Below, in pieces: positions 36,180 to 45,633 of a stretch of DNA of 64,000 nucleotides (position 1 is the stretch's first letter; each line of letters starts with the position of its first letter). Position numbers and translations under genes: made by a program. The notes beneath the pieces are model-generated. The model was not told the origin of the DNA and searched no databases. It was given only the letters and a program-made list of their open reading frames with translations. This DNA is from Neorhizobium sp. NCHU2750 (GTDB taxonomy: Bacteria > Pseudomonadota > Alphaproteobacteria > Rhizobiales > Rhizobiaceae): positions 1,116,001 to 1,180,000 of the forward strand of contig NZ_CP030827.1 of the NCBI RefSeq assembly GCF_003597675.1, given 5' to 3'.

Positions 36180-36977
36180 ATGCCATCCAATCTTGGAACT
36201 GCTCTCGTCACCGGTGCCTCGTCAGGCATCGGCGCAACTTATGCCGACCGGCTTGCAGGCCGCGGTTACGACCTCGTCATCGTTGCGCGCGATGCGGCAA
36301 GGCTCACGGAACTGGCTGGAAAGCTGAGTGCGACCCACGGCGTGAAGGTCGATATTCTCGCCGTTGATCTCGGCCAGTCCGCCGGTGTCTCTGCCGTGGA
36401 GCAGCGCTTGCGCCAGGACGACAGCATCACGCTTTTCGTCAACAATGCCGGCATCGGCCCCACCGGTTCGCTGCTTGAGAGCGACCTCGATTATCTCGAC
36501 AAGATGGTGGCCTTGAACGTCACCGCAGCCAACCGTCTTGCCGTCACCGCGGCTCAGGTCTTCGCCGCCAAGGGCAAGGGCGCCATCGTCAACACCGCCT
36601 CGGTCGTGGCGCTTGCACCGCAACTGTTCAATGGCACCTATGTCGCCACCAAGGCCTTCGTGCTGGGCCTGACCGAAGCGCTGGCAAGCGAACTCGTCGG
36701 CAAGGGCGTCAAGCTCCAGGCGGTGCTGCCCGGCCTCACGCGTACGGAGATCTTCGACCGGGTAGGGCGCTCCTTCGACGATTTCGATAAGGAAAGGGTC
36801 ATGGATGTCGGCGATATGGTCGATGCGGCACTGTCCGGCTTCGACCAGGGAGAACTGGTGACCATTCCCTCGCTTGGCGACAAGGGCCTTTACGACAGTT
36901 ACATCGCCGCACGCGGCGAACTCGGTCCGCACCTGTCGCGGCGAGAGCCGGCAGCCCGCTATGGCGTCAAAAGCTAA
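36180..36977 (+). CDS. Short-chain dehydrogenase/reductase
   Basis: The 265-residue SDR has TGASSGIG for the cofactor, NNAGIG, catalytic Ser in VNTASVVA and YVATK as the Tyr/Lys pair. The long C-terminal substrate loop with GLTRTEIFDRVGRSFDDFDKE resembles the DltE/YqjQ-type oxidoreductases. The ATG at 36180 is preceded by AAAAGGGA; upstream codons are probably not translated. Its stop overlaps the convergent lrgB stop by four bases. The substrate is unknown. Confidence 0.88.
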   Translation: MPSNLGTALVTGASSGIGATYADRLAGRGYDLVIVARDAARLTELAGKLSATHGVKVDILAVDLGQSAGVSAVEQRLRQDDSITLFVNNAGIGPTGSLLESDLDYLDKMVALNVTAANRLAVTAAQVFAAKGKGAIVNTASVVALAPQLFNGTYVATKAFVLGLTEALASELVGKGVKLQAVLPGLTRTEIFDRVGRSFDDFDKERVMDVGDMVDAALSGFDQGELVTIPSLGDKGLYDSYIAARGELGPHLSRREPAARYGVKS

Positions 36978-37687
36978 CGCAGGATATGGGCGAGCAGCGG
37001 GGCGGCCAGTACGTTGACCAGGCCGACCAGAACCATCACCAGTCCGGCCACCGAGCCTTCCTCGCGGCCGATCTGGTTGGCCTTGGCCACACCCGCACCA
37101 TGCGCGCCCATGCCGAACAACGCGCCTCTGGCGAGCGATGACTTGAGCGGCAGGATACGCAGCAGGTTTTCGCCCATTGCCGCACCCAGCACGCCGGTGA
37201 CGACCACGAACAGAGCCGTCAGATCCGGCACGCCCCCGATATTCTGCGAGATCGCCATGGCAAACGGCGTGCTGATCGAGCGCGGTACGAGGCTGAGGCG
37301 CAATGCCCCGTCGATCGACAGTAGGCTGGCAAGTGCCCAGGCGGTCACCATGGCCGTGCCGCTACCGACCACGATGCCGAACAGCAGGACTGGCCAATAG
37401 CGCATGATCATCGCGCGCTGCTCATAGATCGGGATGGCGAAGGCGACCGTCACCGGACCGAGGATGACCATCAGCCAGCGGGTGGCACCGATATATTCCG
37501 TATAGGTCGTGTGCAGCGACAGAGCGAGCGCTGCAAGCAGCACCGGCGTCAGCACCAGCGGCGAGGACCAGATGGCCGGCCAGCGGCGATAGGTCCGCTT
37601 GGAGAGAAAGTAGATGGCGATTGTCGCAACCGACCAGAAGATCGTGATCGCGACGGTCTCAAGCGAGGGAGGCTCAAGAGAGGGCAT
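36974..37687 (-). CDS. lrgB: LrgB/CidB family membrane protein
   Basis: A 237-residue protein with about six membrane helices and the LrgB core: FAIPIYEQRAMI, VPRSISTPFAMAISQNIGGVPDLTALFVVVTGVLGA, and GALFGMGAHGAGVAKANQIGREEGSVAGLVM. LrgAB-type proteins are implicated in pyruvate or glycolate transport and in programmed lysis. Its start overlaps the end of the lrgA gene by 14 bp, so the pair is translationally coupled. Confidence 0.9.
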   Translation of the reverse strand: MPSLEPPSLETVAITIFWSVATIAIYFLSKRTYRRWPAIWSSPLVLTPVLLAALALSLHTTYTEYIGATRWLMVILGPVTVAFAIPIYEQRAMIMRYWPVLLFGIVVGSGTAMVTAWALASLLSIDGALRLSLVPRSISTPFAMAISQNIGGVPDLTALFVVVTGVLGAAMGENLLRILPLKSSLARGALFGMGAHGAGVAKANQIGREEGSVAGLVMVLVGLVNVLAAPLLAHILR

Positions 37688-38111
37688 GCCGCGTCTCCAG
37701 CCGGAGCATCAGCCGGTAACCGAGATCGACGGCCATCGCCGTCATGCACATCACTATCAATGTTCCGGCAACGATGACCGCAAGCACCTTCAGGCCCATC
37801 GGCCCGAAGAATTCGTGATGGTCGAGAACGGCCAGCACCGCCGGCACGAAGAACAGCAGCATGTCGGCCAGAAGCATATAGGCGCCGCGTCGCATCGTCG
37901 AAATATGGATCGTGCCGGTCACCAGCAGGTAGAGCAGACCGAACAGCCCGAGCACGCTGCCGGGGATTGGCAGTCCTGTGCTGCGCGACACGGCTTCTCC
38001 GACAAGCCACAGGACCGCGATCAGCATGATCTGGGCGATGCGGCTGCGATGCAGGCTCTTGTGCAAGAGAATGGAAGCTTTGCGCTTGGTCACGGAAGGG
38101 GCCTTATTCAA
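37674..38111 (-). CDS. lrgA: LrgA/CidA family membrane protein
   Basis: This is the holin-like partner of LrgB: four hydrophobic segments with ALWLVGEAVSR-type start (VLWLVGEAVSRSTGLPIPGSVLG) and DMLLFFVPAVLAVLDHHEF. A TTG at 38111 preceded by GGGAGG is preferred, giving 145 residues. The frame also has an ATG at 38150, but that stretch looks like promoter sequence. It overlaps lrgB, forming the usual lrgAB operon. Confidence 0.85.
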   Translation of the reverse strand: MNKAPSVTKRKASILLHKSLHRSRIAQIMLIAVLWLVGEAVSRSTGLPIPGSVLGLFGLLYLLVTGTIHISTMRRGAYMLLADMLLFFVPAVLAVLDHHEFFGPMGLKVLAVIVAGTLIVMCMTAMAVDLGYRLMLRLETRHALS

Positions 38112-38226
38112 CGATCCTCCCTGACCCGTACTATAAGGTACTGTTTCCACTAAACAATCAAACAGATTGCATAAGAGCCATGTGTTTTCGATGTGACCAA
38201 CTGCCGCCCATGCTCCGAACCCCGCC

Positions 38227-39492
38227 TCACCAGGCCAAATCCAGCCGCTCCAGACCGTGAAAATGATAGACGTCCTTCACCTTCGGCGCAGCGGCGATCC
38301 GGAGGTCGGGCAGGCGCTTGAACAGGATCGGCAGGACCGTGTTGAGTTCCAGCCGTGCCAGCGGTGCGCCGATGCAGAAATGGATGCCGGCGCCGAAGGA
38401 GAGGTTCTGCGCCTCTTTCCGATCCGGCTTGAAGCTGAGCGGATCGGAAAACGTCTTCGGATCGAGATTGGCGGCGGCCAGGATCAGGCTCACCTTGTCG
38501 CCGCGCTTCAGCGATACGCCGTCGATCTCGACGTCCTCGAGCGCCCATCGCTGGAAGATGTGGACGGGAGCGCAGATGCGCAGCGTCTCCTCCACCGTTC
38601 GCTCCGTCGCGCTCGCGTCGCAAAACAGGTCTGCCGGCGAAAGACCGCTTTCGAGGATCACCCGCACCGAATTGCCGATCTGGTGCACCGTCGCCTCATG
38701 GCCGGCGTTCAAAAGCACGATCGTCGTCGAAACCAGTTCGTCGTCGGTCAGGTGCTGTCCCCGCCCTGAATCGGAAGACTTTCGCTCGGTATGGATCATG
38801 TGGCTGAGCAGGTCTTCGGCCGGCTGCCGACGACGTTCGACGATCAGCGTCTTCACATAGTCCGAAAACTCCCTGGCCGCCTGATCTGCTGCGTCCTCGT
38901 CTTCCCGCGATCGCTTGAACATGTACATGCCGACATAGGCATGGCTCCATTTCAGGAGCTGCGGTCCCATTTCGTCCGGTATGCCGATCATCCGGGCGAT
39001 CATAGTCACGGGTATGATGTCGGCGAAGGAGGACAGAAGCTCGGTCCGCCCGTCCTTTTCAAAGCCGTCGATCAGCCTCTCCGCCAGATCGGCGATCTCG
39101 GGCCTCAGGCGCTCGATATGGCGCGACACGAAGGCACGGTTGACCAGCGTCCTCAGCCTCGTGTGCTCCGGCGGTTCGATCTCCAAGAGCGAATGCCGTT
39201 CGGCCAGATCGAAATTGGCGATATGCGCTTCCGGCTCCGGCAGGCCGAGCTCCTCGCGGCTTGCCACATGCAGGATCTGCCGCCCGAAGCGCCGGTCTCT
39301 GAGCAGCGCGTTGACATGGTCGTAGCCCGTGAAGAACCACTGTCGCTGTTCCTCCCAGTAAAAGGTCGGACAGTCGCGGTGCAGGGCCGCATAGACGCGG
39401 TTCGGATCGCCGTAAAAGGCCGGGTTGCGGCCGTCGAGGCGAACGCGTCGGGTTTTCGGGTCGATGTGGAGAAAATCGGCGAGAGGTGTCAT
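38227..39492 (-). CDS. Cytochrome P450
   Basis: A 421-residue soluble bacterial P450. The heme-thiolate loop is LSFGAGIHFCIGAPLARLE (F-x2-G-x3-H-x-C-x-G), the oxygen-activating I-helix has AGHEATVH, and the ExxR motif is EETLR. The overall length and the SLLEIEPPEHTRLRTLVNRAF segment fit the class I type that needs separate ferredoxin and reductase; none is encoded nearby. The start is ATG 39492 with a weak ribosome site, 12 residues inside the longest frame. Substrate unknown. Confidence 0.9.
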   Translation of the reverse strand: MTPLADFLHIDPKTRRVRLDGRNPAFYGDPNRVYAALHRDCPTFYWEEQRQWFFTGYDHVNALLRDRRFGRQILHVASREELGLPEPEAHIANFDLAERHSLLEIEPPEHTRLRTLVNRAFVSRHIERLRPEIADLAERLIDGFEKDGRTELLSSFADIIPVTMIARMIGIPDEMGPQLLKWSHAYVGMYMFKRSREDEDAADQAAREFSDYVKTLIVERRRQPAEDLLSHMIHTERKSSDSGRGQHLTDDELVSTTIVLLNAGHEATVHQIGNSVRVILESGLSPADLFCDASATERTVEETLRICAPVHIFQRWALEDVEIDGVSLKRGDKVSLILAAANLDPKTFSDPLSFKPDRKEAQNLSFGAGIHFCIGAPLARLELNTVLPILFKRLPDLRIAAAPKVKDVYHFHGLERLDLAW

Positions 39493-39548
39493 GCCCGATG
39501 CGTAGCGCAATCTTTCGTTGCTGCGCAATCGCGATCGGCAAAATCCCT

Positions 39549-41303
39549 CTACTCGCCGATGGCAATCCCTTCGCGGCGGGGATCGGCGCTGCCGGCAAGC
39601 TTGCCGTCCTTGATCTCGATCGCCTGCAGCCCCGAATTCATCTCGGTGGATTTCACCTCGTAGCCCAGTGCCTTGAGCGGCCCGGCAAGCTTTTCCGCAT
39701 CCGTCCCGGCCTCGATCTCATAGGGGCCGAACCTGTCGATCAGATGCGGCTGCGCGACGATCTTTTCGATCGGCATGCCCCAGTCGATATAGGCGATGAG
39801 CGCCTGCGACACATAGCCGATGATCTGGCTGCCGCCCGGCGAGCCGATGGCGAGAAGCGGCTTGCCGTCCTTCATCACGATCGTCGGCGACATCGATGAA
39901 CGCGGGCGCTTGCCGGGTTCGACGCGATTGGCGACCGCCAGCCCGCCGTCATGGGTCTTGAAGGAAAAGTCGGTGAGTTCGTTGTTGAGCAGAAAGCCAT
40001 GGGTCATCAGTCGCGAGCCAAAACCGTTCTCGATCGTCGTCGTCATCGAGACGACATTGCCTTGCCTGTCGACGATCACGATGTGGCTGGTCGACGGCAG
40101 CTCGATTGCCGCATCGCGGCCGAACAGCATGGCATGGTCCCATTCCGGCTCGCCGGCCTGAACTTGATCCCTGGTCAGCGCCTTGTCGCCGTCGAGAAGC
40201 TTCGCCCGTTCGCCGAGATAGGCCTTTTCGAGCAGGCCCTTGAGCGGCAGCGGCTGGAAATCCGGGTCCGCGACATAGCGTTCGCGGTCGGCAAAGGCGA
40301 GCCGCTGCGCATCGCCGATGATCCGCCAGCTCTGGGGATTTTCCGGCCCGAGCCCCTTGAGATCGAAATTTTCCGCCATGCCCAGCATCTGGCCGATCGC
40401 GATGGCTCCGGAAGAGGGAGGCCCCATGCCGCAAACATCGAGCGCACGATAGGAGAAGCAGACCGGATCGCGTTCCTTGATATGGTAGGTCGCAAGATCC
40501 GTCAGCGACAGGACGCCGGGATTGCCCTTGGCGCTGCTGACGGTCCTGACGATGTCCTCGGCGATCGGGCCACGATAGAAGGCATCGGCGCCGCCGGTGG
40601 CGATCGCTTCCAGCGTATCGGCATAGGCGGGGTTCTTCAGGATCGCCCCGGCCTTCAACGGTGCGCCGTCGGCATCGAAGAAATACTCGCGTGCCCCTTC
40701 GAAGCGTTTCAGCTTGTCACCCTCGGCGGCGATCAGCGAGGCAAGGCGAGGGGAGACGGCAAAGCCGTTGCGCGCCAGCGTGGCAGCGGGCTTTAACAGC
40801 GAAGGCCAGCTTTCGTGGCCATAGCGCTTCTGCACGTCTTCCATCAGGCGCACCGTGCCGGGCGTGCCGACCGAGCGGCCGCCGACCACCGCATCCATGA
40901 ATTTGAGCGGCTGCCCCTTGTCGTCTAGGAAGAGCTGCGGTGTCGCCTCCATCGGCGCGGTCTCCCGCGCGTCGAAGGTCGTCAGGTGTTTCGAGGCGGC
41001 ATCGTAATAGACGAGAAAGGCGCCGCCGCCGAGGCCGGAACTCTGGGGTTCGACCAGGCCGAGAACGGTCTGCACCGCCACCAGGGCGTCGATCGCGTTT
41101 CCGCCGCGCGCCAGCACATCGCGGCCGGCCTTGGCTGCCGCCGGATTGGCGGCTGCGACCATGAAATCCTTGGTCTCGACCCGCTTGGCAACCGTCGTCG
41201 CGGTCGCCCGTTCCGGCGCTGTCGTATCCGAGGCCTGCTGTGCCATGGCCGGTGAGATCGACATAAGGCCGATGATGACGGCCCCGTAAAATCGCTTCGC
41301 CAT
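39549..41303 (-). CDS. ggt: Gamma-glutamyltransferase (glutathione hydrolase)
   Basis: The 584-residue precursor has a signal peptide (MAKRFYGAVIIGLMSISPAMAQ), then the large-subunit motifs ANPAAAKAGRDVLARGGNAIDALVA and SGLGGGAFLVYYD. The autoprocessing/nucleophile Thr lies in LPSTSHIVIVD, followed by GNVVSMTTTIENGFGS and the C-terminal SMSPTIV and GSPGGSQII. The enzyme matures to a periplasmic heterodimer that cleaves glutathione and gamma-glutamyl compounds. A GGAGG ribosome site precedes the ATG. It is of full length. Confidence 0.94.
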   Translation of the reverse strand: MAKRFYGAVIIGLMSISPAMAQQASDTTAPERATATTVAKRVETKDFMVAAANPAAAKAGRDVLARGGNAIDALVAVQTVLGLVEPQSSGLGGGAFLVYYDAASKHLTTFDARETAPMEATPQLFLDDKGQPLKFMDAVVGGRSVGTPGTVRLMEDVQKRYGHESWPSLLKPAATLARNGFAVSPRLASLIAAEGDKLKRFEGAREYFFDADGAPLKAGAILKNPAYADTLEAIATGGADAFYRGPIAEDIVRTVSSAKGNPGVLSLTDLATYHIKERDPVCFSYRALDVCGMGPPSSGAIAIGQMLGMAENFDLKGLGPENPQSWRIIGDAQRLAFADRERYVADPDFQPLPLKGLLEKAYLGERAKLLDGDKALTRDQVQAGEPEWDHAMLFGRDAAIELPSTSHIVIVDRQGNVVSMTTTIENGFGSRLMTHGFLLNNELTDFSFKTHDGGLAVANRVEPGKRPRSSMSPTIVMKDGKPLLAIGSPGGSQIIGYVSQALIAYIDWGMPIEKIVAQPHLIDRFGPYEIEAGTDAEKLAGPLKALGYEVKSTEMNSGLQAIEIKDGKLAGSADPRREGIAIGE

Positions 41304-41405
41304 GCCCCATCCTCCGCGGTTGATTTCAGAGAGATTTGGAGGGTTCGGCGAGGGAAGGCAAGAGGCAAATACGAAAAGCGGAGCCGCCTCCGATGTCGCT
41401 GCGGC

Positions 41406-42653
41406 CTATTTTCCGATGGCGACGATGCGCCGGAGGGCGGCAACCTGCTGCGTCATGCTTGCCTGCACCGGAGTGCTCTCCGTCTCGGCATGGTCGATCG
41501 CCGGAACGATCGATACGTCGTTGTCCGTGCCGATCGCCGTCCGGTCGCGGCCGTTCGTCTTGGCCACATAGAGTGCCCGGTCGGCGGTACTGAGCAGGGT
41601 ATCGAGATTGGCCGAGCCGATCTCTGCCAGCGCGATGCCGATGCTGACGGTGACGGGGATCTGGTGTTCGCCGACGGTCACCGGCTGGCGCTTCAGCGTC
41701 GTCCGGATCGCTTCGGCAACGCTTGCTGCCTCGATCATGTTGGCAACATGCATGATCGAGGCGAATTCCTCACCCCCCATGCGGCCGAAGGAGCCGCGGC
41801 CGCGCTGCGCGGCGATGCCGATCCTGGCGAATGCCACCAGCACCTCGTCGCCGGCCTGGTGCCCGTAGAGGTCGTTGATCTGCTTGAAACCGTCGAGATC
41901 CAGATGGATGAGCGCCATAAGGCCGCTGTCAGACGCATGGCTGCGCTTCAGCATGTGGAATTCATCGATCATGCCGCGACGGTTGAGAAGGTTGGTCAAC
42001 GGATCGGTGACGGCGAGCAACCTGAGCTTCTGCTCGTTGCGCTCGTTGATCAGTCTTGCGCCGCTCATGATCGCCGCCATGAAGCAGAAGGCGGCAATCA
42101 GGAGCAGCCAGATGGAACTGTTTCCGGCAGCAAAGGACTGCGGCTTGTTGATCAGCGCATAAATCGCCACGGTCGTGCTCGACAGGACCTGAATGCCGAC
42201 GAAGAGCGAAAATACCCGGCGGGTTCGGGAATGCCCGTTCTCTCCCCACAGGGCTGCGGCGATCAGCATCAGGTAGCCGATCACGGCCGCGCCGTGAAAC
42301 AGGGCGACACGATAACCGAAGTCTGTGCGCACCGGGTCGAGCATCATGCCGGCGACGCAGATCAGCGCGGGGATCGCGATGAAGGCTTCCACCCGGCGCT
42401 TGTCGAACTGCAGCATGCCGGCGATCCACAGGCCGATGCCGACCAGCGCCATGACGTTGGCGATCTCGATCGACACGAAATCCGGCAGTGTACCGCGCAG
42501 GCCCACCATGCCGACGCCGACACCGTGGAGAATGAAGCCGGCGCCCCAGGTCAGGTAGAATGGTTGCCGTTCGTAGAACCAACGTGACCACAGGAGAACG
42601 CCGAGAGTGCTGGCCTCTGCAGCCCAGATCATGAAACCGGTTACAATATCCAA
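41406..42653 (-). CDS. Membrane-bound diguanylate cyclase (GGDEF)
   Basis: The 415-residue protein has about six membrane segments in its first 200 residues and a C-terminal GGDEF domain starting with DPLTNLLNRRGM (about 217-228). Active site GGEEF is at 293-297. The inhibitory RxxD site is absent: the four residues at that position read RGRG. It should make c-di-GMP without this product inhibition. The start is TTG, supported by GGGGAG eight bases upstream. A proline/serine-containing tail follows the domain. Confidence 0.9.
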   Translation of the reverse strand: MDIVTGFMIWAAEASTLGVLLWSRWFYERQPFYLTWGAGFILHGVGVGMVGLRGTLPDFVSIEIANVMALVGIGLWIAGMLQFDKRRVEAFIAIPALICVAGMMLDPVRTDFGYRVALFHGAAVIGYLMLIAAALWGENGHSRTRRVFSLFVGIQVLSSTTVAIYALINKPQSFAAGNSSIWLLLIAAFCFMAAIMSGARLINERNEQKLRLLAVTDPLTNLLNRRGMIDEFHMLKRSHASDSGLMALIHLDLDGFKQINDLYGHQAGDEVLVAFARIGIAAQRGRGSFGRMGGEEFASIMHVANMIEAASVAEAIRTTLKRQPVTVGEHQIPVTVSIGIALAEIGSANLDTLLSTADRALYVAKTNGRDRTAIGTDNDVSIVPAIDHAETESTPVQASMTQQVAALRRIVAIGK

Positions 42654-43019
42654 CGCAATACTCCCCGCCGACCCTTGGCATGAGCCTGTGTATAAGCGGG
42701 AAAGTTTAAGGCGTCGTTTGCACGTTTCCGACCGCAGATCGCCGGCAGCCTGCTATTGGGCGCTTTCGCACCTGGGATTTACATCCGCTTTACCTTGGTG
42801 ATGAAAAAGCACGTGGGAGCATGGCGATTTCGATTGAGCCGGATCGATTTATTCGCGACAGCGCAGAAGCGATTGGTTTGATACATCCCATGCGAGTTAA
42901 GGATATCCGGCTCTCCGTCTTGAAGTACCGGGCATTGACACTCTATGTAGGGATTGACCCATTCCAATGATTCCGGAGCGGCACGCTGCCTTCGGCAAGG
43001 CATTTGACAAAGGACGGAC
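42654..43019. other. Intergenic region upstream of clpP
   Basis: These 366 bp separate the divergent cyclase and clpP genes. They include the heat-shock-type promoter described next and an AAGGA ribosome site for clpP. No extra gene is convincing. Confidence 0.4.
42919..42948 (+). promoter_or_regulatory. Sigma-32 (RpoH) type promoter of clpP
   Basis: CTTGAA (42919-42924), exactly 17 bp, then TCTATGT (42942-42948). This fits the alphaproteobacterial RpoH pattern CTTGAA-N17-CYTATNT with one mismatch. clpP is a heat-shock gene in many bacteria. Confidence 0.6.
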
Positions 43020-43652
43020 ATGAAAAATCCAGTTGATACCGCAATGGCCCTGGTGCCGATGGTCGTCGAACAGACCAATCGCGGTGAACGCTCCTACGAC
43101 ATCTTCTCGCGCCTGTTGAAAGAGCGCATCATCTTCCTGACCGGTCCGGTGGAAGATCAGATGGCCTCGCTCGTCTGCGCCCAGCTGCTTTTCCTCGAGG
43201 CTGAAAACCCCAAGAAGGAAATCTATCTGTACATCAACTCGCCGGGTGGCGTCGTCACCGCCGGCATGTCGATCTACGATACGATGCAGTTCATCAAGCC
43301 CGCCGTTGCCACGCTGTGTATCGGTCAGGCTGCCTCTATGGGTTCGCTCCTGCTCGCCGCTGGTGAGAAGGGCATGCGGTTTGCAACGCCGAATGCCCGC
43401 ATCATGGTGCACCAGCCTTCGGGCGGTTTCCAGGGCCAGGCATCCGACATCGAGCGTCATGCGCGCGACATCCTCAAGATGAAGCGCCGCCTGAACGACG
43501 TCTATGTGAAGCATACCGGCCGCACGCTCGAGGAAGTTGAAAAGACCCTTGATCGCGACCACTTCATGGATGCAGACGAGGCCCAGGAATGGGGCGTCAT
43601 CGACAAGATCCTGACCTCGCGTCTGGATGCCGAGGGCGGTCCGCAGGGCTGA
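43020..43652 (+). CDS. clpP: ATP-dependent Clp protease proteolytic subunit
   Basis: ClpP forms the double-ring peptidase that partners ClpX or ClpA. The 210-residue protein has catalytic Ser106 (GQAASMGS) and His131 (MVHQPSGG), plus the YINSPGG motif and the start segment [24 protein letters not shown]. Asp is expected in the [26 protein letters not shown] region. The ATG follows AAAGGACGGAC. It is 279 bp upstream of clpX, the usual order. Confidence 0.97.
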   Translation: MKNPVDTAMALVPMVVEQTNRGERSYDIFSRLLKERIIFLTGPVEDQMASLVCAQLLFLEAENPKKEIYLYINSPGGVVTAGMSIYDTMQFIKPAVATLCIGQAASMGSLLLAAGEKGMRFATPNARIMVHQPSGGFQGQASDIERHARDILKMKRRLNDVYVKHTGRTLEEVEKTLDRDHFMDADEAQEWGVIDKILTSRLDAEGGPQG

Positions 43653-43663
43653 TCAGGTTGTAG

Positions 43664-43722
43664 CCTTTCGGCCACTGTAACCCCGATGTGAGCGAAAAGG
43701 GGTTTCAAGTCGGCCGGAAAGC
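43664..43722 (+). repeat. Long hairpin between clpP and clpX
   Basis: CTTTCGGCC (43665-43673) pairs with GGCCGGAAAG (43712-43721) with a single bulge, and inside it AACCCC (43679-43684) pairs with GGGGTT (43699-43704). It lies 12 bp beyond the clpP stop and has no T run; it may slow transcription or stabilise the clpP mRNA. Confidence 0.45.
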
Positions 43723-43931
43723 GCTATTAGTAACTATTAATGCTGTGTTGAACTTTTATGACATAGCATTCGTTTCTGAGGGGTTTCGTTGCCGCCGGAT
43801 CAGATAATGACCGGTAGAGTACCCCCGAAGCAGGGCAGGCACGTGAGGCCCGTCGGTGTCACGTGCCGGCAGCGGTTGAGTGGACTGCGACCGTATTATA
43901 CGTGAGCGCAGAGTGCTGGAAGGAAAGTGAT

Positions 43932-45209
43932 ATGAGCAAAGTCAGCAGCGGCAACGGCGGCGACTCGAAGAACACATTGTACTGCTCCTTCTGCGGAAAG
44001 AGCCAGCACGAGGTCCGCAAGCTGATTGCAGGACCGACCGTATTCATCTGCGATGAATGCGTCGAATTGTGCATGGATATCATTCGCGAAGAGAACAAGA
44101 CCTCGATGGTCAAGTCCCGCGACGGCGTTCCCACGCCCCAGGACATCATCAAGGTTCTCGACGAATACGTCATCGGCCAGCAGCAGGCCAAGCGCATCCT
44201 GTCGGTCGCCGTTCACAACCATTACAAGCGCCTCGCGCATGCCTCCAAGGGCGGCGATGTCGAGCTTGCGAAGTCGAACATCATGCTCGTCGGCCCGACC
44301 GGCTGCGGCAAGACCTATCTTGCCCAGACGCTCGCCCGCATCATCGACGTTCCCTTCACCATGGCCGATGCAACGACGCTGACCGAGGCGGGTTATGTCG
44401 GTGAAGACGTCGAAAACATCATCCTGAAGCTTCTCCAGGCTGCCGACTACAATGTCGAGCGCGCTCAGCGCGGCATCGTCTATATCGACGAAGTCGACAA
44501 GATTTCGCGCAAGTCCGACAACCCGTCCATCACCCGCGACGTGTCGGGCGAGGGCGTGCAGCAGGCGCTTCTGAAGATCATGGAAGGCACGGTTGCCTCG
44601 GTTCCCCCACAGGGCGGCCGCAAGCATCCGCAGCAGGAATTCCTGCAGGTCGACACGACGAACATCCTGTTCATCTGCGGCGGCGCATTCGCAGGCCTCG
44701 ACAAGATCATCTCCGCCCGTGGCGAGAAGACCTCGATCGGCTTCGGTGCCATGGTTCGCGCCCAGGACGAACGCCGCGTCGGCGAAGTCCTTCGCGAACT
44801 GGAGCCGGAAGACCTGGTCAAGTTCGGCCTCATCCCGGAATTCATCGGTCGTCTGCCGGTTCTGGCAACGCTCGAGGATCTCGATGAGGACGCACTGATC
44901 CAGATCCTGTCGGAGCCTAAGAACGCGCTCGTCAAGCAGTACCAGCGCCTGTTCGAGATGGAAGACGTGGAACTGACCTTCCACGAGGATGCCCTTCGCG
45001 AAATCGCCCGCAAGGCGATCGTCCGCAAGACCGGCGCCCGCGGCCTTCGTTCGATCATGGAAAAGATCCTGCTCGACACGATGTTCGAACTTCCGGCACT
45101 CGATGGCGTCCGCGAAGTGGTCATCTCCGACGAGGTTGTTAACGGCAATGCCCGTCCGCTCTATATCTATGCGGATCGCCAGGACGAGAAGGCCAACGTC
45201 TCGGCCTGA
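43932..45209 (+). CDS. clpX: ATP-dependent Clp protease ATP-binding subunit ClpX
   Basis: ClpX unfolds substrates and feeds them to ClpP. The 425-residue protein has the zinc finger Cys18, Cys21, Cys40, Cys43, Walker A GPTGCGKT, Walker [11 protein letters not shown], and sensor motifs with GGAFAGL. The chosen ATG follows GGAAGGAAAG, giving exactly the usual length; the longer upstream frame is not needed. It is followed by a terminator, so lon has its own transcript. Confidence 0.98.
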   Translation: MSKVSSGNGGDSKNTLYCSFCGKSQHEVRKLIAGPTVFICDECVELCMDIIREENKTSMVKSRDGVPTPQDIIKVLDEYVIGQQQAKRILSVAVHNHYKRLAHASKGGDVELAKSNIMLVGPTGCGKTYLAQTLARIIDVPFTMADATTLTEAGYVGEDVENIILKLLQAADYNVERAQRGIVYIDEVDKISRKSDNPSITRDVSGEGVQQALLKIMEGTVASVPPQGGRKHPQQEFLQVDTTNILFICGGAFAGLDKIISARGEKTSIGFGAMVRAQDERRVGEVLRELEPEDLVKFGLIPEFIGRLPVLATLEDLDEDALIQILSEPKNALVKQYQRLFEMEDVELTFHEDALREIARKAIVRKTGARGLRSIMEKILLDTMFELPALDGVREVVISDEVVNGNARPLYIYADRQDEKANVSA

Positions 45210-45235
45210 GCCATACCGTCAGTATAGAAACGATC

Positions 45236-45260
45236 GAGGCCCCATATTGGGGCCTCTTTT
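45236..45260 (+). terminator. Rho-independent terminator after clpX
   Basis: GAGGCCCC (45236-45243), loop ATATT, GGGGCCTC (45249-45256), then TTTT. Confidence 0.9.
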
Positions 45261-45633
45261 CGTTGGTAAGTTGTGACTTGGCGCAGTCTTTGCGCCAAAT
45301 CGCAAAGCTTGGTGGTTGTGCGATATTCAGCTTGCTTTAGACGTCAAGCACGGAGATCATGGTTCTTCTCGCTGCTTCGCGGTTGCGGCCTGTCCGGCAG
45401 GACGTGGCGCATGTTTCGACAACGGGAAAACTGGTTCGGCGTGCTTGGTCAGCCTGGCCTAGGTGCCATGGCAAATTTGCGTAGGTGCCTTGTAATATCC
45501 CTGTAACACTGGCGACTGTCAGGGGGCTTGCAAGGCTTGAAAATGACATAGGAAAACTCCACCTTGGGCGGGAGTGAAGTGCCTGGGTATTCCTCAGGCC
45601 ATCCCGGAAACGGGACGATGGAAAGGAAACAAG
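45261..45633. other. Intergenic region upstream of lon
   Basis: The 373 bp hold the lon promoter region. I see a CTTGAA near 45536 but no good partner at the right distance, and an AAAGGA ribosome site before the ATG. A 77-codon open frame (45273-45506) lacks a ribosome site and is not called. Confidence 0.4.

Noticed and set aside
45536..45566. RpoH promoter for lon
   Set aside because: CTTGAA is present but the second box at the right distance reads CCACCTT, too far from consensus.
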